Shown here: one piece after another, positions 16,128 to 25,507 of the stretch
Layout: every line of letters begins with the position of its first letter
How positions within the stretch are numbered: the stretch's first letter is position 1
Assembly: GCA_905215345.1 (NCBI GenBank)
Contig: CAJMPR010000002.1
Location: 248,001-312,000 of the forward strand
Origin: an uncultured bacterium
Lineage (GTDB): Bacteria > Bacteroidota > Bacteroidia > Bacteroidales > Bacteroidaceae
Length of the DNA stretch: 64,000 nucleotides
Direction: 5' to 3'
The notes under the pieces: generated by a model
Databases searched by the model: none
What the model saw: only the letters and a program-made list of their open reading frames with translations
Told to the model about the DNA's origin: nothing
Translations under genes and position numbers: made by a program

Positions 16128-18317
16128 TCATTTCGTAAACAGTAATTCCCTATATTTAGGTAATGGCCATATTTCGTCGTCTATCTCCATTTCCAGATTG
16201 TCAATATGGTCACGTATGCTTTCCAAATAGGGACGTACCGTTTCTTCGTATGCAAACGCCTTATCTTTATAATTATCCATGTGATTGGCAACCTTGCGCG
16301 CTTCGGTCATATCATGTACAAGTACCTTAATGGCAGTTACCCGATGGGATATTTCCCGTATAAGTTCTTTGCGATCTGCACTGAGGACTTCATATTCTTC
16401 TTGGGGGAAGATTTCACGCAATCCACGTAGATTTTCAATCAGGCGATTTTGATAAATTACAGCGGTAGGGACGATGTGATTAATGGCAAGATCTCCCAAT
16501 ACGCGACTTTCTATTTGTACTTTCATAGTATATTTTTCAAGTTCAACTTCAAGGCGGCAAGCCAATTCTGTTTCATTGAATATACGTTCACCGATAAGTA
16601 CGGAGCGTGACTGATTGTCCATATAGTGCATTAAAGCTTCCGGTACGTGGTTGATGTTGGTCAGTCCGCGACTTATCGCATCTTGCTTCCATTGTTCTGA
16701 ATAACCATCTCCTTCGAAGCGTATAGGTTCGGATGCGATGATTGTTTCTTTAAGTATGCGGAAGATAGCTTCATCTTTGCCTACACCTTCTTCCATTAAT
16801 TTGTCGATAGATACCTTGAACTCATTCAACTGATTAGCCATGGCGGCGTTGATTACAATCATAGCGGCAGCGCAGTTGGAGGATGAACCTGCAGCACGAA
16901 ATTCGAAACGGTTACCGGTGAAGGCGAAAGGCGAAGTACGATTGCGGTCTGTTGTATCCAATAAGATTTCAGGGATACGTCCGATTCCCAGTTTCAAGGT
17001 GGTCTTTTCTTCAGCAGTCATTTTACTGTCACTTACCTGGCGAGCTATTTCGTCGAGGATAGAAGATAATTGTTTCCCCAGGAAAATGGAAAGAATGGAA
17101 GGAGGAGCTTCATTAGCTCCTAAACGATGGCTGTTACCGGCACTCGAAATAGCGGCACGCAACAGGTCTTGATTTTTGTATACCATCATCAATACATTCA
17201 CCAGGAAAGTAAGAAACAGCATATTACCTTTAGGATTCTTGCCGGGAGCGAAAAGATTGATGCCGGTATCGGTACAGAGCGACCAATTATTGTGCTTGCC
17301 CGAACCGTTTACTCCGCTATACGGTTTTTCATGTAAAAGTACGGCGAAGTTATGTTTGCGGGCGATACGCTTCATTAAATCCATGACCAATTGGTTATGG
17401 TCGTTGGCAAGATTGGCATTCTCGAAAATAGGAGCCAACTCAAACTGATTGGGAGCTACTTCGTTATGACGTGTCTTGACAGGGATACCCAGTTTATGAC
17501 ATTCAATTTCCAGTTCCTTCATGAAAGCAGTGACACGCGGTGGAATAGAACCAAAATAGTGATCTTCCAATTGTTGGTCTTTAGCAGAGGAGTGCCCCAT
17601 CAATGTGCGTCCTGTGAGGCATAAGTCCGGACGCGCATTATAAAGTGCGGAGTCTACCAGAAAATATTCCTGCTCCCAGCCCAGGTTTGTATAAACCCGG
17701 GTTATGTTTTTATCAAAAAGCTGGCAAACATCTGTCGCTGCCTTGTCTACAGCGGCAAGTGCCTTGAGTAGTGGAGTCTTATAGTCAAGCGCTTCACCGG
17801 TATAAGAGATGAAGATAGTGGGGATACACAAAGTTGTGTCTACCACAAAAGCCGGTGAAGAAACATCCCACGCAGTGTATCCGCGTGCTTCGAATGTGTT
17901 TCGGATACCACCGTTAGGGAAAGAGGATGCGTCCGGTTCTTGCTGAATTAATAACTTTCCCGAAAAACGTTCGATGACATCCCCATCTTCTCCAAATTCT
18001 ATAAACCCGTCATGTTTTTCCGCTGTACCGTCTGTTAAGGGTTGGAACCAGTGAGTGTAATGGGTTACATTGAGGGATTTAGCCCAACTTTTCATTCCGT
18101 TTGCTATCAGGTCCGCCATTTCACGGCTGATAGGTGTACCTTTTTCGATGGCGTCTGTTACAGCTTTATAAGCCTCTTTGGGCAGATATTCCTGCATCTT
18201 CTTACGGTCGAAAACATGGCTACCATAGTAGTCGGATAACTTGTTGGAAGGGATAGTAATTTCAAGAGGGCGCCGATTGGCTAACTCTTGCAAAGCAAAA
18301 AAACGCATTTTTGACAT
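16128..18317 (-). CDS. glnN: Glutamine synthetase type III
   Basis: ATP-dependent ligation of ammonium to glutamate; the main nitrogen-assimilation enzyme type of Bacteroides. The 729-residue length fits the GlnN class, which is much longer than GlnA type I. Family segments visible are HYTHWFQPLTDGTAEKHDGF, NGSGKHNNWSLCTDTG, the catalytic-domain stretch ANDHNQLVMDLMKRIARKH and GNRFEFRAAGSS. A conserved C-terminal helical extension is present. It appears monocistronic. Its upstream region carries duplicated A/T blocks with C5/G5 motifs that look like a control region. Confidence 0.95.
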   Translation of the reverse strand: MSKMRFFALQELANRRPLEITIPSNKLSDYYGSHVFDRKKMQEYLPKEAYKAVTDAIEKGTPISREMADLIANGMKSWAKSLNVTHYTHWFQPLTDGTAEKHDGFIEFGEDGDVIERFSGKLLIQQEPDASSFPNGGIRNTFEARGYTAWDVSSPAFVVDTTLCIPTIFISYTGEALDYKTPLLKALAAVDKAATDVCQLFDKNITRVYTNLGWEQEYFLVDSALYNARPDLCLTGRTLMGHSSAKDQQLEDHYFGSIPPRVTAFMKELEIECHKLGIPVKTRHNEVAPNQFELAPIFENANLANDHNQLVMDLMKRIARKHNFAVLLHEKPYSGVNGSGKHNNWSLCTDTGINLFAPGKNPKGNMLFLTFLVNVLMMVYKNQDLLRAAISSAGNSHRLGANEAPPSILSIFLGKQLSSILDEIARQVSDSKMTAEEKTTLKLGIGRIPEILLDTTDRNRTSPFAFTGNRFEFRAAGSSSNCAAAMIVINAAMANQLNEFKVSIDKLMEEGVGKDEAIFRILKETIIASEPIRFEGDGYSEQWKQDAISRGLTNINHVPEALMHYMDNQSRSVLIGERIFNETELACRLEVELEKYTMKVQIESRVLGDLAINHIVPTAVIYQNRLIENLRGLREIFPQEEYEVLSADRKELIREISHRVTAIKVLVHDMTEARKVANHMDNYKDKAFAYEETVRPYLESIRDHIDNLEMEIDDEIWPLPKYRELLFTK

Positions 18318-18349
18318 ATAAATATCTCCTTATATTGATTGTTGGGTGC

Positions 18350-18435
18350 AAAAATATATGTTTTTTCTGAACTACCCCCTATTTTTTAGGGGGTATTCTT
18401 AGAAAAATATATGTTTTTATGGAAGTAACCCCCTG
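18350..18435 (-). promoter_or_regulatory. Duplicated control region of glnN with C5/G5 palindrome
   Basis: AAAAATATATGTTTTT occurs at 18350-18365 and 18403-18418, each followed about 10 nt later by a C5 tract (TACCCCCT, TAACCCCCTG). The first C5 tract is part of a perfect palindromic hairpin TACCCCCTA/TAGGGGGTA (18373-18381, 18387-18395). On the minus strand the gene-proximal block supplies a -7-like TATTTTTG. The layout suggests two binding sites 53 bp apart for a regulator of nitrogen metabolism. Confidence 0.55.
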
Positions 18436-18531
18436 AAATGCTATGCAAATCTTTTAAAAACTATTTTTATACCACTTTTGTTATTCTTGAAAATGAAATC
18501 GAATTTTATATGGGAATAATTACTTTTTTTC

Positions 18532-18539
18532 TATATTTG
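18532..18539 (+). promoter_or_regulatory. -7 box upstream of the DUF5686 gene
   Basis: TATATTTG ends 19 bp before the chosen TTG start, implying a leader of about 14 nt. Confidence 0.55.
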
Positions 18540-18558
18540 TCCCAATCATAAGAAGATA

Positions 18559-20808
18559 TTGCGGTTGAGACATTTGATATGTATATGGATGGTAATCTGT
18601 TTCTTTTTTGCAGTTTTGCAGAAAGCAGGAGCTGCGGCTGTACCTCAATCGTATTCCGAACAGAGAGCTCTTGGGGATTCCATCATGGATAAGGTTATTT
18701 TCTTTGCACCTTTCTATGAACGTATTGTTGATGAATATAAGGCCGAATTGTATATAAAAGGTTGGGCGAATATCCGCAAAAAGAATCATTTACTTCGTTT
18801 TATTCCTTCTATGTTCCGTATAAAGAAAGGTGTACGTGAATATATGATGGAAACATATAGTGAACTGCATTATACTGCGCCTGGTATATACGATCAGAAA
18901 GTAAAGGCGAGTGTGGGTACTTCTTCCGAATTATGGGAGATGGATGGGCGCATACTTGAATATTTTCATATTAATATTTATTCTTCTACGTTGCTGTATG
19001 ATAAGCTGCTTTCACCGTTGGCTTCTAATGCAAAGACATATTATACTTATTATGTAGATTCAATAATGGGTGGGGTGCATGAACGCCAGTATCGGATTCG
19101 TTTTATGCCGAAGAGTAAAAGCTTTCAACTTGTCGGTGGCTATATGATTGTGAGCGATAATGTATGGAGTGTACGTGAAATACGTTTTTCCGGGCGTTCG
19201 GAGATGCTTCGATTCAATAACCTGATGAAAATGGGGGCTGTGGGGGAACCGAACGAATTTCTTCCTCTTCATTTTAATGTGGATGCAACTTTCTTCTTGT
19301 TGGGTAATGTGATTGACGGGAGTTATACGGCAGTACTTGATTATAAACATATTCATCAAAAAGATCCTTCGGCAATAGCAAGGAGAAATACAACAAAAAG
19401 TAAATACGATTTATCCGATTCTTATACTTTAAGTAGTGATACGAATGCTTATTTGCGGGATACGGCCTATTTTAACACTTTACGTCCTATTCCCTTGACC
19501 ACGCACGAACAGGCGTTATATGAAGATTTCTTTTTGCGTCGCGATACGCTTCTTTATAAAAAGAAACCTAAAAATAAAAACCTGGAGTTTTGGGGACAGA
19601 TTGGTGATGTGTTAGTTAGTCGCTACACAGTAGACCTTGCCAAGATGGGTAGTGTACGCTGTTCTCCCATAATTAATCCTTTGTTGTTAAGTTATAGTGG
19701 AAGCAATGGCTTTTCCTATCGTCAGGAGTTTAAGTATAACCGCTTGTTTACCGGTGACCGCCTTTTGCGTATCGTTCCTAAACTGGGTTATAACTTTAAG
19801 CGGAAAGAATTTTATTGGTCCGTAAATTCGGATTTTGATTATTGGCCCCGCAAGCGTGCGGCCTTACATGTGAGTGTAGGTAATGGTAACCGGATTTATA
19901 GTAGTGATGTATTGGATGATTTGAAAGCTATTCCGGATAGTCTTTTTGATTTTAACCAGATACATTTGGATTACTTTAAAGATTTGTATCTGCAGATACG
20001 GCATAGTTGGGAAATTGTTAACGGACTGACATTGGACGTCGGACTTTCATTGCACCGGCGTACTGAAGTGGAGCGTTCCAAATTTGTGCTTCTATATCCT
20101 GATATGCCGAATGTCATGTCTTCAAATATCACCCCTGTTTACCCCGGATTTGATCCTAATGTTTTAAAAAAGTTCCGGCATTCTTATAATAGTTTCGCTC
20201 CCCGTGTGCGGGTGACGTGGACTCCCGGTCAATATTATTATATGAGTGGTGATCGTAAAATAAACCTTCACTCCAAGTATCCTACAATTTCGGTAGATTG
20301 GGAACGGGGTATCAGTGGGGTAATAAACAGTACAGGAAAATACGAACGCATTGAAGTTGATTTTCAGCACAATATACCGTTAGGCTTGATGCGGGATATT
20401 TATTACCGTGTGGGATGGGGGGCTTTTACAAACCAAAAAGAACTTTATTTTGTGGACTTTGCCAATCTTGCACGCTCTAATCTTCCGGTAGGTTGGAATG
20501 ATGAAATCGGTGGAGTATTCCAGTTGCTCGATGGACGTTGGTATAACTCTTCCCGTAAATATATCCGCGGGCATTTCACTTATGAAGCTCCTTTCCTGTT
20601 AATGCGGCATTTGAAGAAATATACGCAGTATGTATTGAATGAGCGTCTCTATCTGAATGCATTGGTCGTTCCTCATTTGAATCCCTATCTTGAAGTAGGC
20701 TATGGCATTGGTACTCATATCTTTGATTTTGGAGTTTTTGCCAGCTTTGCCAATTGGAAGTATCAAGAAATGGGAGTTAAGTTTACGTTTGAATTGTTCA
20801 ACCGATAA
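18559..20808 (+). CDS. DUF5686 family outer-membrane protein
   Basis: 749 residues. A signal peptide (MRLRHLICIW through QKAGAAA) precedes a region typical of DUF5686 (YSEQRALGDSIMDKVIFFAP, then KVKASVGTSSELWEMDGRILEY). The second half is rich in alternating aromatic strands and ends in FTFELFNR, as expected for an outer-membrane beta barrel. The N-terminal carboxypeptidase-regulatory-like domain often found in this family is absent. No ATG precedes the signal peptide, so a TTG start at 18559 is taken; the ATG at 18589 would cut into the hydrophobic core. Function is unknown. Confidence 0.75.
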   Translation: MRLRHLICIWMVICFFFAVLQKAGAAAVPQSYSEQRALGDSIMDKVIFFAPFYERIVDEYKAELYIKGWANIRKKNHLLRFIPSMFRIKKGVREYMMETYSELHYTAPGIYDQKVKASVGTSSELWEMDGRILEYFHINIYSSTLLYDKLLSPLASNAKTYYTYYVDSIMGGVHERQYRIRFMPKSKSFQLVGGYMIVSDNVWSVREIRFSGRSEMLRFNNLMKMGAVGEPNEFLPLHFNVDATFFLLGNVIDGSYTAVLDYKHIHQKDPSAIARRNTTKSKYDLSDSYTLSSDTNAYLRDTAYFNTLRPIPLTTHEQALYEDFFLRRDTLLYKKKPKNKNLEFWGQIGDVLVSRYTVDLAKMGSVRCSPIINPLLLSYSGSNGFSYRQEFKYNRLFTGDRLLRIVPKLGYNFKRKEFYWSVNSDFDYWPRKRAALHVSVGNGNRIYSSDVLDDLKAIPDSLFDFNQIHLDYFKDLYLQIRHSWEIVNGLTLDVGLSLHRRTEVERSKFVLLYPDMPNVMSSNITPVYPGFDPNVLKKFRHSYNSFAPRVRVTWTPGQYYYMSGDRKINLHSKYPTISVDWERGISGVINSTGKYERIEVDFQHNIPLGLMRDIYYRVGWGAFTNQKELYFVDFANLARSNLPVGWNDEIGGVFQLLDGRWYNSSRKYIRGHFTYEAPFLLMRHLKKYTQYVLNERLYLNALVVPHLNPYLEVGYGIGTHIFDFGVFASFANWKYQEMGVKFTFELFNR

Positions 20809-20843
20809 CCTCCCGCCTGCTGCATTATCGATATTTTAGCGTG

Positions 20844-20890
20844 ACAGCTCATAAACTAACCACTAATCACTAATCGCTAATCACTATTTT
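20844..20890. repeat. Single GTGATTA-type repeat arm
   Basis: CACTAATC-type units in tandem (20860-20885) after CAGCTCATAAACTAACC resemble the right arm of the repeat at 16096-16125. No partner arm was found nearby. It lies between the DUF5686 gene and the pantothenate kinase gene. Confidence 0.5.
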
Positions 20891-20892
20891 TA

Positions 20893-20900
20893 TATCTTTG
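20893..20900 (+). promoter_or_regulatory. -7 box upstream of the type II pantothenate kinase gene
   Basis: TATCTTTG, 19 bp before the ATG. No clear -33 TTTG at the usual distance. Confidence 0.5.
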
Positions 20901-20919
20901 CCGCAAAATACTTGAATCT

Positions 20920-21747
20920 ATGGGAATTGTAATCGGTATAGACGTGGGCGGAAGTACTACCAAAATCGTCGGAATTAATGAGGGACAAATACAGTCACCT
21001 ATGTTCATTACGGCCACCGATCCGGTGACATCTTTATTCGGTGCTTTTGGCAAATATATTTATGACAACGGGATTAAACTCTCTGATGTAGAGCAAGTGA
21101 TGTTGACCGGTGTGGGCAGTGCATTTGTAAACAGTCCCCTTTACGGACTTCCTACCCGGAAGACGGATGAATTCATAGCTAATGGTTTAGGTGCCCGTCA
21201 TGCTACGGATATTGACCAACTGATTGTAGTAAGTATGGGAACCGGTACCTCTTTTGTCAGAATCAACCGGGACGAGATTCAACATATCGGTGGTATGGGT
21301 ATTGGTGGAGGAACCTTACAGGGACTTTCACGTTTGCTTTTGAAGACGCATGATATTCATCAGGTAGCTGAGCTTGCAGCTAAGGGTGATGTAACCCGTG
21401 TAAACTTGCAGATAGGTGATATCTGCAACAATGCCATACCCGATTTGCCGGTATCTGCTACTGCCTCTTTGTTTGGAAAGGCAGATAGTAATGCTTCCCA
21501 GGAAGATATTGCCTGTGGCATTATTTACATGGTGCTTCAAACGATTGGCGGTGCAGCAGTACTTTCTGCCATGAATAGCCCTATCAAAGATTTTGTCCTC
21601 ATAGGTAATCTTAGTCAGTTACCCCAATGTCGGGAAGTATTTCCTAAAATGGAGAGTATCTATCGCGTTCGTTTTCATATTCCACCTTATGCGGAATATC
21701 GAACGGCGATAGGAGCTGCATTAGCATATATCCGAGAGAAATCTTAA
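20920..21747 (+). CDS. Type II pantothenate kinase
   Basis: Phosphorylates pantothenate, the first step of coenzyme A synthesis. The 275-residue protein begins GIVIGIDVGGSTTKIVGI, the ASKHA-fold phosphate-1 motif, and has VSMGTGTSFVRI and GIGGGTLQGLSRLLL as in the bacterial (staphylococcal CoaW) and eukaryotic PanK-II group. A type III enzyme is also encoded in this window (40912-41643). The two families are distinct, so one may have a specialised role. It appears monocistronic. Confidence 0.85.
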   Translation: MGIVIGIDVGGSTTKIVGINEGQIQSPMFITATDPVTSLFGAFGKYIYDNGIKLSDVEQVMLTGVGSAFVNSPLYGLPTRKTDEFIANGLGARHATDIDQLIVVSMGTGTSFVRINRDEIQHIGGMGIGGGTLQGLSRLLLKTHDIHQVAELAAKGDVTRVNLQIGDICNNAIPDLPVSATASLFGKADSNASQEDIACGIIYMVLQTIGGAAVLSAMNSPIKDFVLIGNLSQLPQCREVFPKMESIYRVRFHIPPYAEYRTAIGAALAYIREKS

Positions 21748-21771
21748 TTTTATATCTGAAAAATATTTCTG

Positions 21772-21849
21772 AATCGGGCGTAAAGGCCGGATATTTTCAA
21801 ACAGAACTTTTTGTAGTTCAAGAAAATACTCCTATCTTTGCGCCCGATT
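21772..21849 (+). promoter_or_regulatory. rpsA promoter flanked by an inverted repeat
   Basis: A consensus promoter: TTTG (21810-21813), 19 nt, TATCTTTG (21833-21840). It is flanked by AATCGGGCG (21772-21780) and CGCCCGATT (21841-21849), perfect complements, the second abutting the -7 box. A small GAACT/AGTTC hairpin lies over the -33 region. The arrangement could be an operator or the terminator of the upstream gene. Confidence 0.65.
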
Positions 21850-21906
21850 TAATGTGAATCAATATAAAGTCTCACTTAATTAACGAGTTAAACAATTTAT
21901 TTATTA

Positions 21907-23706
21907 ATGGAAAATTTAAAGAATGTTGCTCCTATTGAAGATTTCAACTGGGATGCTTACGAAAACGGCGAATCAGTAGCCAGTGCAAGCCACGAAGAAC
22001 TGGAACAAGCGTATGACAACACGCTGAATAAAGTTAACGACCGTGAGGTAGTTGACGGAACCGTAATCGCAATGAACAAGCGTGAAGTAGTTGTGAACAT
22101 CGGTTACAAATCAGACGGTATCATTCCTTTGAATGAATTCCGCTACAATCCTGACTTGAAGATCGGTGATACTGTAGAGGTATATATCGAAAATCAGGAA
22201 GATAAGAAAGGACAGTTGGTTCTGTCTCACCGTAAAGCTCGTGCTACTCGTTCTTGGGATCGCGTTAACGCAGCTTTGGAAAACGAAGAAATTATCAAGG
22301 GATTCATCAAGTGCCGCACAAAGGGTGGTATGATCGTAGACGTATTCGGTATCGAAGCATTCTTGCCGGGTTCTCAGATCGACGTTAAGCCTATCCGCGA
22401 CTACGATGTATTCGTTGGCAAAACTATGGAATTCAAGGTTGTTAAGATCAACCAGGAATTCAAGAACGTCGTTGTTTCTCACAAGGCTCTTATCGAAGCT
22501 GAATTGGAACAACAGAAGAAAGAAATCATCGGTAAACTTGAAAAAGGACAAGTCCTTGAAGGTACCGTTAAGAATATCACTTCCTATGGTGTATTTATCG
22601 ACCTGGGTGGCGTAGACGGTTTGATTCACATTACCGACCTTTCTTGGGGCCGTGTTAGCGATCCGAAAGAAGTGGTTGAACTCGACCAGAAGCTCAACGT
22701 TGTTATCCTCGACTTCGATGACGAGAAGAAGCGCATCGCTCTTGGTTTGAAACAACTTACTCCTCATCCTTGGGACGCTCTGAGCGAAGAGTTGAAGGTA
22801 GGTGATCACGTGAAAGGTAAAGTAGTCGTTATGGCTGACTACGGTGCGTTCATCGAAATCGCTGCCGGTGTTGAAGGTCTGATTCACGTATCTGAAATGT
22901 CTTGGAGCCAACACTTGCGTTCTGCACAAGACTTTATGAAGGTAGGTGACGAAGTAGAAGCTGTTGTATTGACTTTGGACCGTGAAGAACGTAAGATGTC
23001 TCTCGGTATTAAGCAACTGAAAGCTGATCCTTGGGAAACTATCGAGGAAAAATATCCTATCGGTAGCAAGCACACTGCAAAAGTTCGTAACTTCACAAAC
23101 TTCGGTGTATTCGTAGAAATTGAAGAAGGTGTAGACGGCTTAATCCATATCTCTGACCTTTCTTGGACGAAGAAGGTTAAACACCCGTCTGAATTTACTC
23201 AGATTGGTGCTGACATCGATGTACAAGTATTGGAAATCGACAAAGAAAACCGTCGCTTGAGCCTTGGTCACAAGCAACTCGAAGAGAATCCTTGGGATGT
23301 ATTCGAAACTGTATTTACAGTAGGTTCAGTACACGAAGGCACTATCATCGAAATGTTGGATAAGGGTGCTGTTGTTGCTCTACCTTATGGTGTAGAAGGT
23401 TTCGCTACTCCGAAACACCTTGTTAAGGAAGATGGTTCACAGGCTCAGATGGATGAGAAGTTGGAATTCAAAGTGATCGAATTCAATAAGGACGCTAAGC
23501 GTATCATCCTTTCTCACAGCCGTATCTTCGAAGATGTTGCTAAGGCAGAAGAAAGAGCTGAAAAGAAAGCTGCTGGTAAGAAGCCGGCTGGTGGTAATAA
23601 GAGAGAAGAAACTGCTTCTATCCAAAATCAGGCTGCTTCTACTACTTTGGGTGACATTGACGCTTTGGCTGCTTTGAAAGAGCAAATGGAAGCTGGAAAG
23701 AAGTAA
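21907..23706 (+). CDS. rpsA: 30S ribosomal protein S1
   Basis: RNA-binding ribosomal protein that recruits mRNAs. The 599-residue chain holds six S1 (OB-fold) repeats, starting near residues 45, 130, 215, 300, 385 and 470; examples are VLEGTVKNITSYGVFIDLGGV and VKGKVVVMADYGAFIEIAAG. An N-terminal extension (residues 1-40) is acidic. The C-terminus is a basic-to-acidic tail (KKAAGKKPAGGNKREE). Bases favour C-ending codons more than neighbouring genes do, consistent with high expression. It is single-gene, with a strong promoter and a strong terminator. Confidence 0.95.
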   Translation: MENLKNVAPIEDFNWDAYENGESVASASHEELEQAYDNTLNKVNDREVVDGTVIAMNKREVVVNIGYKSDGIIPLNEFRYNPDLKIGDTVEVYIENQEDKKGQLVLSHRKARATRSWDRVNAALENEEIIKGFIKCRTKGGMIVDVFGIEAFLPGSQIDVKPIRDYDVFVGKTMEFKVVKINQEFKNVVVSHKALIEAELEQQKKEIIGKLEKGQVLEGTVKNITSYGVFIDLGGVDGLIHITDLSWGRVSDPKEVVELDQKLNVVILDFDDEKKRIALGLKQLTPHPWDALSEELKVGDHVKGKVVVMADYGAFIEIAAGVEGLIHVSEMSWSQHLRSAQDFMKVGDEVEAVVLTLDREERKMSLGIKQLKADPWETIEEKYPIGSKHTAKVRNFTNFGVFVEIEEGVDGLIHISDLSWTKKVKHPSEFTQIGADIDVQVLEIDKENRRLSLGHKQLEENPWDVFETVFTVGSVHEGTIIEMLDKGAVVALPYGVEGFATPKHLVKEDGSQAQMDEKLEFKVIEFNKDAKRIILSHSRIFEDVAKAEERAEKKAAGKKPAGGNKREETASIQNQAASTTLGDIDALAALKEQMEAGKK

Positions 23707-23730
23707 ATACTTCTATATATAATAAGGAAA

Positions 23731-23761
23731 GGGCGCTTGTGTAAAACAAGTGCCTTTTTTC
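23731..23761 (+). terminator. Terminator of rpsA
   Basis: GGCGCTTGT (23732-23740) pairs with ACAAGTGCC (23746-23754), including one G-U pair, followed by a run of T residues. Confidence 0.85.
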
Positions 23762-23839
23762 TTTTTATAAAGATATACATTAATCTCTATTTCAAAAAAA
23801 ACTCAGCAAAACTCTATACAACTCTATGGTGAAAATATA

Positions 23840-23847
23840 TATCTTTG
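23840..23847 (+). promoter_or_regulatory. -7 box of rnz, near-leaderless
   Basis: TATCTTTG ends only 7 bp before the ATG at 23855, so the transcript would start at or next to the start codon. Confidence 0.5.
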
Positions 23848-23854
23848 CAACATT

Positions 23855-24769
23855 ATGGAGAAATTTGAACTGCATATCCTTGGCTGTGGCTCGGCATTGC
23901 CTACCACCCGCCATTTCCCTACTTCACAAATAGTGAACTTGCGTGACAAACTATATATGATTGATTGTGGTGAAGGAGCGCAATTGCAATTTCGCAAGTC
24001 TCGTTTAAAATTCTCCCGGCTGAATCATATTTTTATTTCTCATCTGCATGGTGACCATTGTTTCGGTTTGATGGGGATAATCTCTACACTCAATCTTTTG
24101 GGACGCACGGCGGAACTTCACATTCATTCTCCAAAGGGACTGGAAGATTTATTTGCACCGATGCTTGCCTACTTTAATCATCAGATGACCTATAACATAC
24201 TTTTCCATGAGTTTGAAGCGAAACAACCGTCTCTGATTTACGAAGACCGTTCTATGACGGTCACTACTATTCCTTTGAAGCATCGTATGCCATGCTGTGG
24301 TTTTCTATTTGCCGAGAAGCCGCGTCCTAATCATATTTTGCGGGATATGGTCGATTTCTATCAAGTGCCCACATATGAGTTGAACCGTATCAAGAATGGC
24401 GCCGATTACGTGACACCGGAGGGGGAAGTGATACCTAATTCCCGCTTGACACGTCCCTCGGAACCACCTCGCAGATACGCTTATTGTTCTGATACTATTT
24501 ATCTGCCTTCTATCACAGACCAGATTAAGGGGGTAGACTTGCTGTTTCATGAAGCTACTTTTGCCGAAGATGCCGCTCCCCGTGCTAAAGAGACATACCA
24601 CACAACAGCTAAACAAGCTGCACAGATTGCCAGGGATGCGGAAGTAAAGAAGTTGCTAATAGGGCATTTTTCTGCTCGCTACGAAGACGAAAGCATTTTA
24701 TTGAAAGAAGCTCAAACGGTATTTTCTGACGTGCAACTTGCTAAAGAAACGCTTTGCATATCAGTATAA
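23855..24769 (+). CDS. rnz: Ribonuclease Z
   Basis: Zn-dependent endonuclease that removes tRNA 3' trailers. The 304-residue protein belongs to the metallo-beta-lactamase fold. The core motif is ISHLHGDHCFGLMG; further ligands lie in LKHRMPCCGF, YCSDTIY, LLFHEATF and IGHFSARY. The N-terminal GCGSALPTTRHFPTSQIVN is typical of the short RNase Z form. It stands alone between rpsA and the sigma factor gene. Confidence 0.93.
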   Translation: MEKFELHILGCGSALPTTRHFPTSQIVNLRDKLYMIDCGEGAQLQFRKSRLKFSRLNHIFISHLHGDHCFGLMGIISTLNLLGRTAELHIHSPKGLEDLFAPMLAYFNHQMTYNILFHEFEAKQPSLIYEDRSMTVTTIPLKHRMPCCGFLFAEKPRPNHILRDMVDFYQVPTYELNRIKNGADYVTPEGEVIPNSRLTRPSEPPRRYAYCSDTIYLPSITDQIKGVDLLFHEATFAEDAAPRAKETYHTTAKQAAQIARDAEVKKLLIGHFSARYEDESILLKEAQTVFSDVQLAKETLCISV

Positions 24770-24863
24770 ATTAAACTTTTCTTATCTTTGCAAAAAGCGA
24801 AGATAAGCTGCACCTCGGCATAAAAAATGAATGAGCTCATTTTATTTAGCTCTCGGTTTGCAT

Positions 24864-24871
24864 TATCTTTG
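24864..24871 (+). promoter_or_regulatory. -7 box upstream of the ECF sigma factor gene
   Basis: TATCTTTG, 33 bp before the ATG. A second TATCTTTG at 24783-24790 is part of a CTTATCTT/AAGATAAG hairpin right after rnz. Confidence 0.5.
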
Positions 24872-24904
24872 CCTGTCTAAAGATATAAATGTGAATAGAA
24901 AATT

Positions 24905-25459
24905 ATGAACCCTTCCTATAATGAACGCGAAGTGTTGGCACTTTTGCAAGATGAGAGTACACAGAAGCGGGGATTTGAGATGATTGTGGCACAGTACAGC
25001 GAGCAGCTGTATTGGCAAATCCGCCGTATGGTACTTTCGCATGAAGATGCTAATGACTTGCTTCAGAATACTTTTATCAAGGCATGGACAAACATCGATT
25101 ATTTCCGGGCAGAAGCCAAATTGTCTACCTGGCTCTATCGTATTGCTCTCAACGAATGTCTTACCTTTTTGAATAAGCAACGGGCTGCAAATACTATTTC
25201 GTTGGATGATCCGGAGGCCGATGCTCTCCAGCGATTGGAAAGCGACCCTTATTTTTCAGGAGATAGAGTACAAACTGCATTGCAGAAAGCTTTGCTCACG
25301 TTACCTGAAAAACAGCGTATGGTATTCAATTTAAAGTATTATCAGGAAATGAAATATGAACAGATGTCCGATATCTTTGGTACGTCTGTAGGGGCCTTGA
25401 AGGCATCCTACCATCATGCCGTAAAGAAGATAGCAAAGATTTTAGAAGGAGAAGATTAA
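24905..25459 (+). CDS. RNA polymerase ECF sigma factor
   Basis: 184 residues. Region 2 (DANDLLQNTFIKAWTNIDYFRAEAKLSTWLYRIALNE) and region 4 (LTLPEKQRMVFNLKYYQEMKYEQMSDIFGTSVGALKASYHHAVKKI) are both complete, separated by a short linker, with no region 1 or 3. The next gene, 48 bp downstream, encodes a small single-span membrane protein likely to be its anti-sigma partner, and a secreted CpxP/Spy-like protein follows. The cassette resembles an envelope-stress sigma system. Confidence 0.9.
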   Translation: MNPSYNEREVLALLQDESTQKRGFEMIVAQYSEQLYWQIRRMVLSHEDANDLLQNTFIKAWTNIDYFRAEAKLSTWLYRIALNECLTFLNKQRAANTISLDDPEADALQRLESDPYFSGDRVQTALQKALLTLPEKQRMVFNLKYYQEMKYEQMSDIFGTSVGALKASYHHAVKKIAKILEGED

Positions 25460-25507
25460 ACCTTTAGAGTGAAAAGATGTCTAATAAAACAGAGAGGAGA
25501 AGAGCTT

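Noticed and set aside
22111..23073. 320-residue open frame antisense to rpsA
   Set aside because: It mirrors the codon pattern of rpsA, has no promoter or family resemblance, and rpsA is certain.
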